This document shows positions 25,995 through 35,157 of a DNA stretch of 64,000 nt, one piece after another. How positions within the stretch are numbered: the first letter of the stretch is position 1; the number at the start of each line of letters is the position of its first letter. The notes under the pieces were generated by a model, which worked only from the letters and a program-made list of their open reading frames with translations, ran no database searches and was not told the DNA's origin. The position numbers were made by a program, and so were the translations under genes. The DNA is from Pseudomonadota bacterium (GTDB taxonomy: Bacteria > Pseudomonadota > Alphaproteobacteria > Rhizobiales > Hyphomicrobiaceae). The stretch spans positions 1 to 64,000 of the forward strand of contig JAEZRM010000023.1 of NCBI GenBank assembly GCA_023412805.1, written 5' to 3'.

Positions 25995-27038
25995 TCAGCT
26001 ATTCGGGCCGCGATCCATCGAGACCGGCTGCCAGCGACGCAGCCCGCTCGTCGGCAGCACCGTCGGATTGACGCACGACATGGGCCAGCGACCCGTAAGC
26101 ACGAGCGCCAATTCCTGCCCGACGCGGCGCTTGCGTGCCGGATCGAAGCGCGCCGAGGCCGAGGCATTATGCGGCGCGAGAATGACGTTGTTCATCTTGA
26201 GCAGCGGATTGTCCGGCTTGGGCGGCTCAATCTCGAACACGTCGAGGCCTGCGCCCGCGATCCAACCTTCCTGCAGCGCCTTGATGAGGCCGCTCTCGAC
26301 CACCGTCGGCCCACGGCCCGTATTGATGAAGATCGCGGTCTTTTTCATCTGCTTGAAATGCTGCTCCTTGAGGAAGCCCACGGCCTCGGGCGTGGCCGGC
26401 AGATGCATGGAGACGAAGTCGGACTTCGCGAGCAGCTCGGAAAGGCTTGCCGGCTGGACGCCGTGCGATGAGATCGACAGTTCGTCGAGGAACGGATCGT
26501 GCGCCATCAGGTGCAGACCGAAGGCCTTAGCGCGTGCAGCGGTGGCCCGAGCGACGCGGCCGAAGGCGATGAAGCCGAGCGTCTGCCCCTGGAGGCGCGG
26601 AATCTGCAGCAGTTGCGGGCGGCCCTCCGACCAGCGGCCTTCGCGCACCATGCGGTCCTGCTCCAGCGCCCGGCGATGGGCGGCGAGCAGCAGCATCATA
26701 GCGTGATCGGCCACCTCCTCGATGAAGGTATCGGGACAGTTCGTGACGGGAATGCCCTTTTCGGTCGCCGCGGCCACATCGACGTAGTCCACGCCGACCG
26801 TGCCGAGCGCGATGTGCTTGCATTTGTCCAGCGCCATGATCATCGGGCGCGTGAACTTCATGGCCTTGGCATAGACCGCGTCGACGCCCTTTGCGGCGGC
26901 AATGAATCCTTCTTCGGTCGCCGGACACTCGATGATCTCGGCGTCGAGGCCTTCGAGCGCCTCCATCTCGTAGTCATAGCCGCCACCCGCGACCGTGAAG
27001 GAGGCGCCGGCGGGCGTGAGAATTTTGAGTTTGGGCAT
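25995..27038 (-). CDS. D-2-hydroxyacid dehydrogenase (phosphoglycerate-dehydrogenase-like)
   Basis: 347 aa. NAD-dependent dehydrogenase of the D-isomer-specific 2-hydroxyacid family. Seen: HIALGTVGVDYVDVAAATEKGIPVTN (substrate-domain start, split here across the hinge), EEVADHAMMLLLAAHRR, a nucleotide-binding loop LGFIAFGRVARATA (variant GxGxxG), the catalytic Arg in FINTGRGPTVVES, Glu in GLDVFEIEP and the active-site His in ILAPHNASASA. Start at 27038 has GGGAG seven bases upstream. Divergent from the Zn-alcohol dehydrogenase gene (228 bp apart), a layout suggesting shared regulation of a catabolic set. Substrate unknown; serine-pathway SerA is unlikely because the C-terminal ACT domain is absent. 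Confidence 0.87.
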   Translation of the reverse strand: MPKLKILTPAGASFTVAGGGYDYEMEALEGLDAEIIECPATEEGFIAAAKGVDAVYAKAMKFTRPMIMALDKCKHIALGTVGVDYVDVAAATEKGIPVTNCPDTFIEEVADHAMMLLLAAHRRALEQDRMVREGRWSEGRPQLLQIPRLQGQTLGFIAFGRVARATAARAKAFGLHLMAHDPFLDELSISSHGVQPASLSELLAKSDFVSMHLPATPEAVGFLKEQHFKQMKKTAIFINTGRGPTVVESGLIKALQEGWIAGAGLDVFEIEPPKPDNPLLKMNNVILAPHNASASARFDPARKRRVGQELALVLTGRWPMSCVNPTVLPTSGLRRWQPVSMDRGPNS

Positions 27039-27265
27039 TTCGTGCTCCCTGTGGGCCGCTCGGATGTCGGCAGCATGATTGTTCTGACGGCGGAACCTGC
27101 CACGCCCGGCGCGACCAAGGCAACGGGTGGCTGTGCAGCGCACGCCTGCATTTCGCGGGGCGCGGGACGGTCTCCTGCTGACAAGCGTGGCCAAGCCATT
27201 AGTGTAGGGCACACAATAAGGACTGTGCCAATCAACCGGCGTGGCGAGGCAGAGGAGGAAGCACA

Positions 27266-28318
27266 ATGAAGGGCGCTGTTTTCGCAGGTGACCGCAAAGT
27301 CGAGTTCCGTGATTTCCCGGATCCGACGCCTGGGCCGGGCGAGGTCGTGCTGGAAATGAAAGCCTCGGGCATGTGCGGCAGCGATCTCAAGTTCTACCGG
27401 GCGGCGCCGGGCGAGGCGGCGAAACTGCTCGGGCTCGGCGATACCGGCGCCGTCATCGCCGGTCATGAACCCTGTGGTGTGGTCGCAGCGGTCGGAAAGG
27501 GCGTGAGCGAGAAGGAAGCGCGCGTCGGCCAGCGCGTCATGGTTCATCACTATCGCGGTTGCGGTGTCTGTCCCCACTGTTCGACGGGTTGGATGCAACT
27601 CTGCGACGAGGGCGTGGCCGAGGTTTATGGCGCCACGGGGCACGGCGGTCACGCGCCGTACATGAAGGTGCCGGCGCGGACACTGGTGACGCTCCCCGAT
27701 GAACTTTCCTTCGAGACTGGCGCAGCAATTTCCTGCGGCACCGGGACCGCCTGGGGCGCGCTCAAGCGCCTGGAACTCACGGGCGACCAGACCATCGCCA
27801 TCTTCGGCCAGGGCCCGGTCGGCCTCTCGGGCACACAGCTCGCGGCGGCCATGGGCGCACGGGTCATCGCACTCGATGTCAGCGATGAACGCCTCGCTCG
27901 CGCCAGGGAACTCGGGGCGGACGTGACGATAAATCCAACGAAGACGAACGATATCGTCGGCGCCATCAAGCAACTCACGCACGGTCTCGGCGCCCACGCG
28001 ACGCTTGATGCCTCGTCCTCGTCGGAGGCGCGGCGTCAGGCCGTGCAGAGCGTGCGCACATGGGGCAAGGCCTGCTTCGTCGGCGAGGGTGGGCAAGTCA
28101 CGCTCGACGTCAGCCCCGATATGCTGCGCCGCCAAGTGACGCTCATCGGCTCGTGGACGTTTTCGACGGTCGGTCAGGCGGAGTGCGCGACATTCATCGC
28201 CGACCGCAAGATCAAGGTCGATGATCTCTTCACGCACCGCTGGAAGCTCGAGCAGGCCGACGAGGCCTACAAGCTCTTCGACAAGCAGACCAGCGGCAAG
28301 GGCGTGATCCTGATGTAG
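27266..28318 (+). CDS. Zinc-dependent alcohol dehydrogenase (threonine/sorbitol dehydrogenase-like)
   Basis: 350-aa medium-chain dehydrogenase. Catalytic zinc ligands are Cys37 (GMCGSD) and His67-Glu68 (AGHEPCG). The structural zinc loop has four Cys at about 99, 102, 105 and 113 (CGVCPHCSTGWMQLC). The NAD(P)-binding fold shows IFGQGPVGLSGTQLAAAMGA. A very good AGGAGGAAG site precedes the ATG. First gene of a run of six on the plus strand ending near 33423 with gaps of 12 to 71 bases. Oxidises a secondary alcohol to a ketone; substrate not deducible. Confidence 0.9.
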   Translation: MKGAVFAGDRKVEFRDFPDPTPGPGEVVLEMKASGMCGSDLKFYRAAPGEAAKLLGLGDTGAVIAGHEPCGVVAAVGKGVSEKEARVGQRVMVHHYRGCGVCPHCSTGWMQLCDEGVAEVYGATGHGGHAPYMKVPARTLVTLPDELSFETGAAISCGTGTAWGALKRLELTGDQTIAIFGQGPVGLSGTQLAAAMGARVIALDVSDERLARARELGADVTINPTKTNDIVGAIKQLTHGLGAHATLDASSSSEARRQAVQSVRTWGKACFVGEGGQVTLDVSPDMLRRQVTLIGSWTFSTVGQAECATFIADRKIKVDDLFTHRWKLEQADEAYKLFDKQTSGKGVILM

Positions 28319-28348
28319 CGGGCTGAAGCAAAAGGGAGACGGCGAAGT

Positions 28349-29242
28349 ATGTGGCGCGAGATCGAGCCTTCGGAAGTGCGTGATGTCTCAGTCGATGGCT
28401 ATCGCGTTCGCACCTACAGCTTCGGCTCTGGCGACAACGTCGTCTTTTGCCTGAATGGCGGTCCGGGCCTTCCGTGCGACTATCTGCGGGAGGCCCATTC
28501 CTGCCTGATCGACAAGGGCTATCGCGTTGTCGCCTTCGATCAGCTCGGCACGGGCAAGTCCGACCGGCCGACGGACGCGGCGCTCTGGACCATCGGCCGC
28601 TATGTCGAGGAGACCGAGACCGTGCGCAATGCGCTTGGCCTCGGCAGGGTGCATCTGCTCGGGCATTCGTGGGGCGGCTGGCTCTCGATCGACTATGCGC
28701 TCACCTATCCCGAGAACCTCAAGACGCTCATCCTCGAAGATACGGTCGCGGACATGCCGCATCTCGCGAGCGAGCTGGAGCGTTTGCGCGCCGCGCTCGG
28801 ACCAGAGACGGTCGCGATGATGCAGAAGCACGAGGCGGCGGGCACCTACGATCATCCCGAGTATCAGGCGGCTGTGACGATCCTGAACTATCGCCACGTC
28901 TGCCGCCTGCCTGAATGGCCCGCGCCGATCAAGCGCTCGCTCGACGACTGGAACATGGGCCCGTACATGACCATGCAGGGGCCGAATGAATTCCTCTACA
29001 TCGGCAATCTCAAGGACTGGAACCGCGTGCCGGATCTGCCGCGCATCAAAGTTCCGGTGCTGATCACCGTCGGCGCACACGACGAGCTGACGCCCGCGTG
29101 CGCGCTTCGCATGAAGCTGGCGCTGCCCGATGCCGAGATCAAGGTCTTCCCCAATTCCAGCCATATGCCCTTTTATGAGGAGCCGGCCGCCTACTACCCC
29201 GCACTCCTCGATTTTCTGGCTCGGCGCGGAGCGAGCATCTGA
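28349..29242 (+). CDS. Alpha/beta hydrolase, proline iminopeptidase type
   Basis: 297 aa. Nucleophile elbow GHSWGGWL (Ser near residue 110), oxyanion-hole strand LNGGPGLP, Asp in TVGAHDELTP (near 243) and His in NSSHMPFYEEP (near 271) give a full catalytic triad. The HGGPG-like motif and overall length match the S33 peptidase / proline iminopeptidase group, members of which also act as amidases, esterases or C-C hydrolases. AAAGGGAGA precedes the ATG. In this catabolic operon an ester, lactone or amide hydrolase role is as likely as peptidase. Confidence 0.87.
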   Translation: MWREIEPSEVRDVSVDGYRVRTYSFGSGDNVVFCLNGGPGLPCDYLREAHSCLIDKGYRVVAFDQLGTGKSDRPTDAALWTIGRYVEETETVRNALGLGRVHLLGHSWGGWLSIDYALTYPENLKTLILEDTVADMPHLASELERLRAALGPETVAMMQKHEAAGTYDHPEYQAAVTILNYRHVCRLPEWPAPIKRSLDDWNMGPYMTMQGPNEFLYIGNLKDWNRVPDLPRIKVPVLITVGAHDELTPACALRMKLALPDAEIKVFPNSSHMPFYEEPAAYYPALLDFLARRGASI

Positions 29243-29313
29243 GGCGCGGATTGGCCGCCTTGCCGCGGGTTGAGGCGGCCCCTACTGTGGCCCCGGCCGC
29301 CTGATACAGGCAT

Positions 29314-30852
29314 ATGACGGCAACGAACATTCACGACGGGAACGACGGTACCATGGCGCAAGAACTCACCCATTTCATCGGCGGCAAGAAGGTCAAGGGT
29401 ACGAGCGGCCGCTTCGGCAATGTGTTCTGGCCTATGACGGGCGAGGTCGCCGCCCGCGTGCCGCTCGCATCCACGGCTGAGGTCGATGCGGCCGTGCAGA
29501 ACGCGCGCGCCGCGCAGCCGGCCTGGGCGGCCGTCAATCCGCAGCGCCGCGCCCGCGTGCTCGCGAAGTTCGTCGATCTCCTGAACCGCGATATGGACAA
29601 GCTCGCCGATGTGCTTGCGCGGGAGCACGGCAAGACGGTGCCGGATGCGAAGGGCGACATTCAGCGCGGCCTCGAGGTGTGCGAGTTCGCGACCGGCATC
29701 CCGCATCTCATCAAGGGCGAGTACACAGATGGCGCCGGCCCCGGCATCGACATCTATTCGATCCGCCAGCCGCTCGGCGTCGTTGCCGGCATCACGCCAT
29801 TCAACTTCCCGGCCATGATCCCCATGTGGAAGTTTGCGCCGGCCATCGCGTGCGGCAACGCCTTCATCCTCAAGCCCTCGGAGCGCGATCCGGGCGTGCC
29901 GCTCATGCTGGCGGAATTGATGATGGAGGCGGGCCTTCCCGCCGGCATCCTCAATGTCGTCAATGGCGACAAGGAAGCCGTGGACGCGATCCTCGACCAT
30001 CCGCAGATCGAGGGTGTCGGCTTCGTCGGTTCGACGCCGATTGCGGCATATGTCTACGCGCGCGGAACGGCGTCAGGAAAGCGCGTGCAGTGCTTCGGTG
30101 GCGCCAAGAACCACATGCTGATCATGCCGGATGCCGATCTCGATCAGGCCGTCGATGCGCTGATCGGCGCGGGCTACGGCTCGGCCGGCGAGCGCTGCAT
30201 GGCGGTGTCGGTGGCGGTGCCGGTCGGCAAGCAGACGGCCGATGCGCTCATGGACAAGCTCATTCCGCGCGTCGAGAATCTCAAGATCGGCCCGTCCACC
30301 TCGCAGGAAGCGGACTTCGGGCCCGTCGTCACGGCGGCGCATCTCCAGAAGGTCAAGGACTACGTCGATATCGGCATCAAGGAAGGTGCGAAACTGCGCG
30401 TCGACGGCCGGAACTTCAAGCTGCAGGGCTACGAGGGCGGCTTCTACATGGGCGGATGCCTCTTCGACGACGTTACGCGCGACATGCGCATTTACAAGGA
30501 AGAGATCTTCGGGCCGGTTCTGTCGGTCGTGCGCGCCAAGGATTACGGCGAGGCGCTGAGCCTTGCCATGGACCACGAGATGGGCAATGGCGCCGCGATC
30601 TTCACACGCGACGGCGACACGGCGCGCGACTTCGCCTCGAAGATCAATATCGGCATGGTCGGCATCAACGTGCCGATCCCGGTGCCGCTCGCCTACTACA
30701 CCTTCGGCGGCTGGAAGAAGAGTGCGTTCGGCGACCTCAACCAGCATGGCCCGGATTCGATCCGCTTCTATACGCGCACGAAAACCGTCACGCAGCGCTG
30801 GCCTTCCGGCGTCAAGGAAGGCGCGGAGTTCTCCATACCTGTCATGAAGTAG
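29314..30852 (+). CDS. mmsA: CoA-acylating methylmalonate-semialdehyde dehydrogenase
   Basis: 512-aa aldehyde dehydrogenase of the MmsA type (NAD- and CoA-dependent; converts methylmalonate semialdehyde to propionyl-CoA, malonate semialdehyde to acetyl-CoA). Seen: GVVAGITPFNFPAMIPMWKF, ILKPSERDPGVPLMLAEL, VGSTPIAAYVY, and the catalytic Cys in GSAGERCMAVSVAVPVG preceded by GGAKNHMLIMPDADLD, the MmsA hallmark instead of the usual ELGGK. Ends with GGWKKSAFGDLNQHG. Start could be ATG 29314 or, 13 codons later, 29353; the family usually begins near the second. Valine, inositol or beta-alanine breakdown enzyme; in this operon it may serve a related short-chain semialdehyde. Confidence 0.94.
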   Translation: MTATNIHDGNDGTMAQELTHFIGGKKVKGTSGRFGNVFWPMTGEVAARVPLASTAEVDAAVQNARAAQPAWAAVNPQRRARVLAKFVDLLNRDMDKLADVLAREHGKTVPDAKGDIQRGLEVCEFATGIPHLIKGEYTDGAGPGIDIYSIRQPLGVVAGITPFNFPAMIPMWKFAPAIACGNAFILKPSERDPGVPLMLAELMMEAGLPAGILNVVNGDKEAVDAILDHPQIEGVGFVGSTPIAAYVYARGTASGKRVQCFGGAKNHMLIMPDADLDQAVDALIGAGYGSAGERCMAVSVAVPVGKQTADALMDKLIPRVENLKIGPSTSQEADFGPVVTAAHLQKVKDYVDIGIKEGAKLRVDGRNFKLQGYEGGFYMGGCLFDDVTRDMRIYKEEIFGPVLSVVRAKDYGEALSLAMDHEMGNGAAIFTRDGDTARDFASKINIGMVGINVPIPVPLAYYTFGGWKKSAFGDLNQHGPDSIRFYTRTKTVTQRWPSGVKEGAEFSIPVMK

Positions 30853-30873
30853 ACAGGCACGAGCTGCGATAGA

Positions 30874-30904
30874 GGGCCACGCTCCGGACAACAGGAGCGG
30901 GCCC
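30874..30904 (+). terminator. Intercistronic hairpin between mmsA and GST genes
   Basis: GGGCC-a-CGCTCC / GGAGCG-GGCCC, 11 paired bases with one bulged A and an 8-base loop, without a T-run. Likely an mRNA stability or partial termination element in the operon. Confidence 0.4.
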
Positions 30905-30921
30905 AATCAGGAAACGCGCGA

Positions 30922-31557
30922 ATGTCCTCACGTCTCACGCTCTACGGCAGCTTCACGTCGAGCTCGAGCTACAAGCCGATGCTCTTTCTGTCGCTCGCGC
31001 GGCTGCCGTTCTCCTTCCGCACGGTCAACCTCAAGAAGGGCGTGCAGAACGAGCCTGCGCATCTCGCCCGCAATCGTTACGGCAAGGTGCCGGTGCTCGA
31101 ACACAACGGGCTGACGATCGTCAACTCGAACATCATCCTCGATTACCTTGCGCGCACGACGGGGCATTTTGCGGGCGCGACCGAGCAGGATCAGTGGACG
31201 GCGCGCGAGTGGTGTGCGTGGGAAGCCGACGCGATCAGCAATGTCGCGAAAGTGCGCCACTACAGTCGCTTTCGCGAGGTGCATCCCGAAGTGATGGGGT
31301 ACTTCCGGCCGGAGGCGGAGAACGCGCTCAACTTCGTCGATAAATCCGTGAAGGGGCGCGAGTGGCTCGTCGGCGATCAGTGCACGATCGCGGACATCGC
31401 CTGCTGGGGGCGCATGGTGTTCATGGCGGAGGGCGGTCTCGACATCAACCGCTGGCCGAACCTGCTGGCATGGTCGGAGCGTCTGAAAGCCATGCCGGGT
31501 TTTGCCCTCCCCTACGATCTCATCCCGAAGAAGGATCAGGAGTTCGACCCGGCTTGA
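30922..31557 (+). CDS. Glutathione S-transferase family protein
   Basis: 211 aa with an N-terminal thioredoxin-like domain (LTLYGSFTSSSSYKPMLFL ... YGKVPVLEHNGLTIVNSNIIL, which supplies the cis-Pro and Glu/Ser glutathione contacts) and an all-helical C-terminal domain (VGDQCTIADIACWGRMVFM, the N-capping box). Bacterial GSTs in catabolic operons often handle ring-cleavage isomerisation, ether cleavage or detoxification. AGGAAA lies before the ATG. Co-directional with mmsA and the CMD-like gene. Confidence 0.9.
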   Translation: MSSRLTLYGSFTSSSSYKPMLFLSLARLPFSFRTVNLKKGVQNEPAHLARNRYGKVPVLEHNGLTIVNSNIILDYLARTTGHFAGATEQDQWTAREWCAWEADAISNVAKVRHYSRFREVHPEVMGYFRPEAENALNFVDKSVKGREWLVGDQCTIADIACWGRMVFMAEGGLDINRWPNLLAWSERLKAMPGFALPYDLIPKKDQEFDPA

Positions 31558-31587
31558 TCGGGCACCGCTCTTAAGCTGAGGAAGTCA

Positions 31588-32160
31588 ATGACCCGCATTC
31601 CATATCCCGACCTCGAAAAGTCTCCGCCCGAAGTCCGCGAGATGCTGGCGCGTTTGCCGGGGCCAGTCGGCATCTTCAACATGATCGCGCATGCCGAAAC
31701 GGCGCTGAAGCCGCTCATGAAGCTCGGCGGTACGTTCCTCGGCAAGCTTCAACTCGATCCGCTGCTGCGCGAGCTGGTGATCTGCCACGCCGTGAACCTT
31801 GAAGGTGGCGAGTACGAATGGGTGCAGCATGTGCCAGTCGTCCTCGCGCTTGGCGGCACGCAAGAGCAGATCGATGCTCTGCAGCTGGGCGACGATCAGG
31901 CGGCGTGCTTCAGCGATGCGCAGAAGGCGGCGTTGCGCTTTGCGCGCGAGGTCGTCGTGGATGTCGGTGCGTCCGAGGCCTCGCTTACCGAGGCACGCAA
32001 GTATCTTTCCGAGCGCGAGGTCGTGGAGCTGATCCTGGTGGCCGGCTTCTACATCATGCTCGCGCGCCTTACCGAGACGCTCGACATTCCGAACGATCCG
32101 CCGATCGGCGACAAGCTGGTCAGCCAGATCGAGGCGCGAGTCGCAGCCAAGAAGAAGTGA
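31588..32160 (+). CDS. Carboxymuconolactone decarboxylase-like protein
   Basis: 190 aa, all-helical AhpD/CMD-like fold. The core reads LLRELVICHAVNLEGGEYEWVQHVPVVL with a single Cys and a His, rather than the CxxC of AhpD peroxidases, so a thiol-peroxidase role is doubtful. Second half: SDAQKAALRFAREVVVDVG ... SEREVVELILVAGFYIMLARLTETLDI is typical of the family. GAGGAAG precedes the ATG. Part of the 27.3-33.4 kb operon; the reaction is unknown. Confidence 0.86.
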   Translation: MTRIPYPDLEKSPPEVREMLARLPGPVGIFNMIAHAETALKPLMKLGGTFLGKLQLDPLLRELVICHAVNLEGGEYEWVQHVPVVLALGGTQEQIDALQLGDDQAACFSDAQKAALRFAREVVVDVGASEASLTEARKYLSEREVVELILVAGFYIMLARLTETLDIPNDPPIGDKLVSQIEARVAAKKK

Positions 32161-32172
32161 GAGGGTAGCGGG

Positions 32173-33423
32173 ATGAAGCGCGCGGTCTATGTCAACTGCG
32201 ATGGCCTCTGCACGGATTGGATCAGCGAGAAGCGGACGCCCGCACTCTCGGCGCTTTCGGCGCGTGGCCTTAGATGCGCCGAGCATCGTTCGATCTTTCC
32301 ATCCGTGACGCGCGCGTCGGCGGCGGCTGTCGGCTCAGGCTGCCGGCCGATCAAGCATGGTCTGCACGGCAATCGCATGGGGCTCATCGAGGAAGGGCGC
32401 ATTGTCGTGCGCGATGCGGGCCCGCCGAACTTCCGCGATCATATGCGCAAGGCACTTGGCCGCACATTGCGCGTGCCGAGCATGTCGCAGCGCGTCGCCA
32501 CGCATGGCGGCTTCGTCGCCTACTCGAATGTGTCGCCGGGTGCGGCGTACTTCCTCGATCCTGACGAGCATGGCGAAGTGCGCCATCGCGCGGGTTCGTA
32601 TGGCCCGGGCGGATCGGCCGTGCCGCCACTGCCAATCAAGGGCGGCCTCGAAGGCGATATCGCCATGGCGGGCCTCTTCTGTGATGAGGTGCTGAAGGGC
32701 AAGCCGCGCGCGATTTCCGTCATGTGGTTCGGCGATCCCGATCTCACCATGCACAACGCGCCGATCGGCTCGCCGACGCATATGGCGGCGCTCAAGCAGA
32801 TCGACGCGCTCGTCGGCGATGTCGCGGCTACCATCGATGCTTTGCGCGCCAAGGGCGAGGACATCCTGCTCATGGTCGGCTCCGATCATGGACATGAGAC
32901 GATCACGCAGGGCATCAACGTTGCTGCGTGGCTCGACGACAATGGTTTCGGTGCGCTTCGCGAAGCTGGCCAGATTGCCTTCGCGACGCAGGGCACGGCA
33001 GCGCTGCTCTATGCCATCGGTGAAGCCGAGCGCGTAGTTCCGGAAGTGCTCGCAAAGCTGAAGTCGGCGCCGTGGGTCGGTGAAATCGCGACGGGCGACA
33101 AGCTCGCGCAGCTCGGCATCGCAGTCGAGGGCGGGCTCGTCGCCGGCATCAGTCTCGCGCGCTCACCCGAGCCGAACGAGTTTGGTGTGGCGGGGCAGCG
33201 ATGGGCGTCCTTCAACGGTCCCGAGTTCAAGGGTCTGGGTTTCGGCCAGCACGGCGGATGGGGGCCGGACGAGACGCGCCCCTTCCTCATTGTCGATCAT
33301 CCCGGCGCCAAGCCAAGACGGCGCACCGAGCGAACCTCGCTCATCGATATCGCGCCGACGATCCTGACATTCCTCGGATTGCCGGTGGACGGGATGGAAG
33401 GAAAGCCCATCGCCTGGGATTGA
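32173..33423 (+). CDS. Alkaline phosphatase superfamily protein (nucleotide pyrophosphatase/phosphodiesterase-like)
   Basis: 416 aa, no signal peptide. Metal site residues of the superfamily are visible: Asp in YVNCDGL near the start, nucleophile Thr in FPSVTRASAAA, Asp/His in WFGDPDLTMHNAP, Asp-His in MVGSDHGHETI and His in GFGQHGGWGPDETRP. This pattern fits phosphonoacetate-hydrolase-like and nucleotide phosphodiesterase-like enzymes (two zinc ions). Lack of an export signal suggests a cytosolic substrate. It follows the CMD-like gene by 12 bases and closes the operon. Confidence 0.88.
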   Translation: MKRAVYVNCDGLCTDWISEKRTPALSALSARGLRCAEHRSIFPSVTRASAAAVGSGCRPIKHGLHGNRMGLIEEGRIVVRDAGPPNFRDHMRKALGRTLRVPSMSQRVATHGGFVAYSNVSPGAAYFLDPDEHGEVRHRAGSYGPGGSAVPPLPIKGGLEGDIAMAGLFCDEVLKGKPRAISVMWFGDPDLTMHNAPIGSPTHMAALKQIDALVGDVAATIDALRAKGEDILLMVGSDHGHETITQGINVAAWLDDNGFGALREAGQIAFATQGTAALLYAIGEAERVVPEVLAKLKSAPWVGEIATGDKLAQLGIAVEGGLVAGISLARSPEPNEFGVAGQRWASFNGPEFKGLGFGQHGGWGPDETRPFLIVDHPGAKPRRRTERTSLIDIAPTILTFLGLPVDGMEGKPIAWD

Positions 33424-33443
33424 GGCGGTAGCTGTAGCGGCCG

Positions 33444-34892
33444 TCAATCGCCCTTGATCGCAGGTGTCGCGGCAGCTTTGGTGCCGGGCTTGCGGACGTG
33501 GATAGTGGCGAGCTGATCGCTATAGACCTTCTGCCAGCCTTCGACGCGATCGAGGAGCTTTGCCGCTGCGCTTGCGGAGCTCAACAAGGTGGCTTCAACA
33601 TCGTAGTCGCGGAGCAACTGGAACAGTTTGTCAGGCTGCACCAGGCGGCGGGCATTGGTGTGATCCACCATAAGCTTCTCGCCGTACAGCTCCGTGCGTC
33701 CATCGATGAAGGTTGGCACCTCGCGCCAGATCAGATAGCCGCCGAAGTTGTAGTCATTGAATACGCGGCTGACATTGAGCTTCTTCAACTCGTTCACGGC
33801 AGCGACCGGCGACATGCGCGCGAATGGTGCGTAGTGAAGCGTCGAGGCGATAAGAACGGTGAGAGCGATCGAGGTCATCGCGATGACGGCGAGCAGTGGC
33901 CACTGCTGCAGTGACGATGCACCCGCAGCAGGTGGATCGCGGCCGATCTGCTCGCCGAGCGACTTCGCGAGCACCAGCGGTGCGAGAAGCGCCAGAACTT
34001 CCGCATTTCTCACGTGGCTCAAGGCCATGTACACGAAGCCGAGCATCAGCACGATCCGCATCGGCGGGAGGGTGATGCCGCGCCACAATACAAAGGCGAA
34101 GCCGGCGAGCACGGTCAGCTCGAGCGGTCCCGCCTGACCGAAATTCGCCGCTCGCCACTCACCGATCAGCGCGAGCGCGCCGCCGAGGCTGAGAATGCGC
34201 CGCGAGGCCAGCAGCGCTTCCCAGCCGTAGGGCGTGATGCAGCTTGCCGCGAGCGCCGCGACGCCAAACACTGCCCATCGCAGGAATATGGTGGGCTGCT
34301 CCGGCTTCGATGCGCGCCAGATCGCATCGAGCGCGATCGGCCCGATCAATGCGAGGCCCAGGACGAAGCCGCCATGCAAGTTGGCCCACAGAGCCATCAA
34401 AGGCAGCAGCCAGAATGACGGCGCGCCTTTGCGATCCATCGCGCCGACGAGGCCGGCGACCCAAGCGACCATCACGGGCATCGCCAGCACATGCGGGCGC
34501 GCCAGCAAGTGGGACGCCATCAACATGATGGCCGCAGTGACCAGCACCAGGACGGCGGTATGCGACAGGCGTGCAGTAAGAAAGCGCGTCAGGAGTGCGA
34601 GTGAGAGGGCAACTGCGGCAGATGCCAGGACGACCGGCCCGGTCCAGCCGAGGGCGCCATAGGCGAGCGCATAGAGCACCTGTGCCAGCCATTGGGTCGA
34701 GATCCAGGGCTGACCGTGCATCGTGAAGGAGTAGATGTCGGTGCGGGGGAGCGCGTGGTTGTCGAGGATCCACTGCCCAATGGTGATCTGCCAGTAAGTA
34801 TCGGGGTCATTGAGCAGACTGCTGCCAATCATCAGCAACAGCGCATAGACGCCGAGACCGACCCAGACCGGCAGCAGGGCCAGCGGCTTCAT
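33444..34892 (-). CDS. Polytopic membrane protein, GT-C glycosyltransferase-like
   Basis: 482 aa, ten or more predicted membrane helices over the first 400 residues, then a soluble C-terminal domain of about 130 residues (NVSRVFNDYNFGGYLIWREV, VPTFIDGRTELYGEKL). The first large periplasmic loop carries LLNDPDTYWQITIGQWILDN and PRTDIYSFTMHGQPWISTQW, the Asp-containing pattern of GT-C enzymes that use polyprenyl-phosphate sugars. Start 34892 (MKPLALLPV) is chosen for its GAGG site; in-frame ATGs at 34922 and 34928 add a few polar residues. Function as glycosyltransferase is inference. Convergent with the phosphatase gene 20 bases away. Confidence 0.75.
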   Translation of the reverse strand: MKPLALLPVWVGLGVYALLLMIGSSLLNDPDTYWQITIGQWILDNHALPRTDIYSFTMHGQPWISTQWLAQVLYALAYGALGWTGPVVLASAAVALSLALLTRFLTARLSHTAVLVLVTAAIMLMASHLLARPHVLAMPVMVAWVAGLVGAMDRKGAPSFWLLPLMALWANLHGGFVLGLALIGPIALDAIWRASKPEQPTIFLRWAVFGVAALAASCITPYGWEALLASRRILSLGGALALIGEWRAANFGQAGPLELTVLAGFAFVLWRGITLPPMRIVLMLGFVYMALSHVRNAEVLALLAPLVLAKSLGEQIGRDPPAAGASSLQQWPLLAVIAMTSIALTVLIASTLHYAPFARMSPVAAVNELKKLNVSRVFNDYNFGGYLIWREVPTFIDGRTELYGEKLMVDHTNARRLVQPDKLFQLLRDYDVEATLLSSASAAAKLLDRVEGWQKVYSDQLATIHVRKPGTKAAATPAIKGD

Positions 34893-35093
34893 GCGGGCCT
34901 CGGCAGCTTGGGCGATGGACATCGTCATGATCAGGACCGTCGCAAAATGGCATCGGCAACCGCCGTGAACGATGACCAAACCACGTCCGCGCATAATTTT
35001 AGGTAAACCACGATCGAGCTGGCCGCCGCGATCGAGTTGTGAAATGGCCCATATCCAGGTGGCGCGCACCTGGATGCCGGGTAGCCCATCCTC

Positions 35094-35136
35094 TTGACAG
35101 ATCGTCGATCACGTCCAATGTTAAGATGCTTAACAT
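35094..35136 (+). promoter_or_regulatory. Promoter with overlapping palindromic operator upstream of the DUF2852 gene
   Basis: A perfect -35 TTGACA (35094-35099), a 17-base spacer and -10-like AATGTT (35117-35122), ending 35 bases before the start codon. Overlapping the -10 and likely +1 is a perfect palindrome ATGTTAAG-atg-CTTAACAT (35118-35136), a good candidate repressor site. Confidence 0.6.
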
Positions 35137-35157
35137 GACGGTAGACGAGGGATCTCA

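Noticed and set aside
26858..28237. 459-codon minus-strand frame over the alcohol dehydrogenase gene
   Set aside because: Antisense shadow; the plus-strand product has full zinc-binding and NAD motifs.
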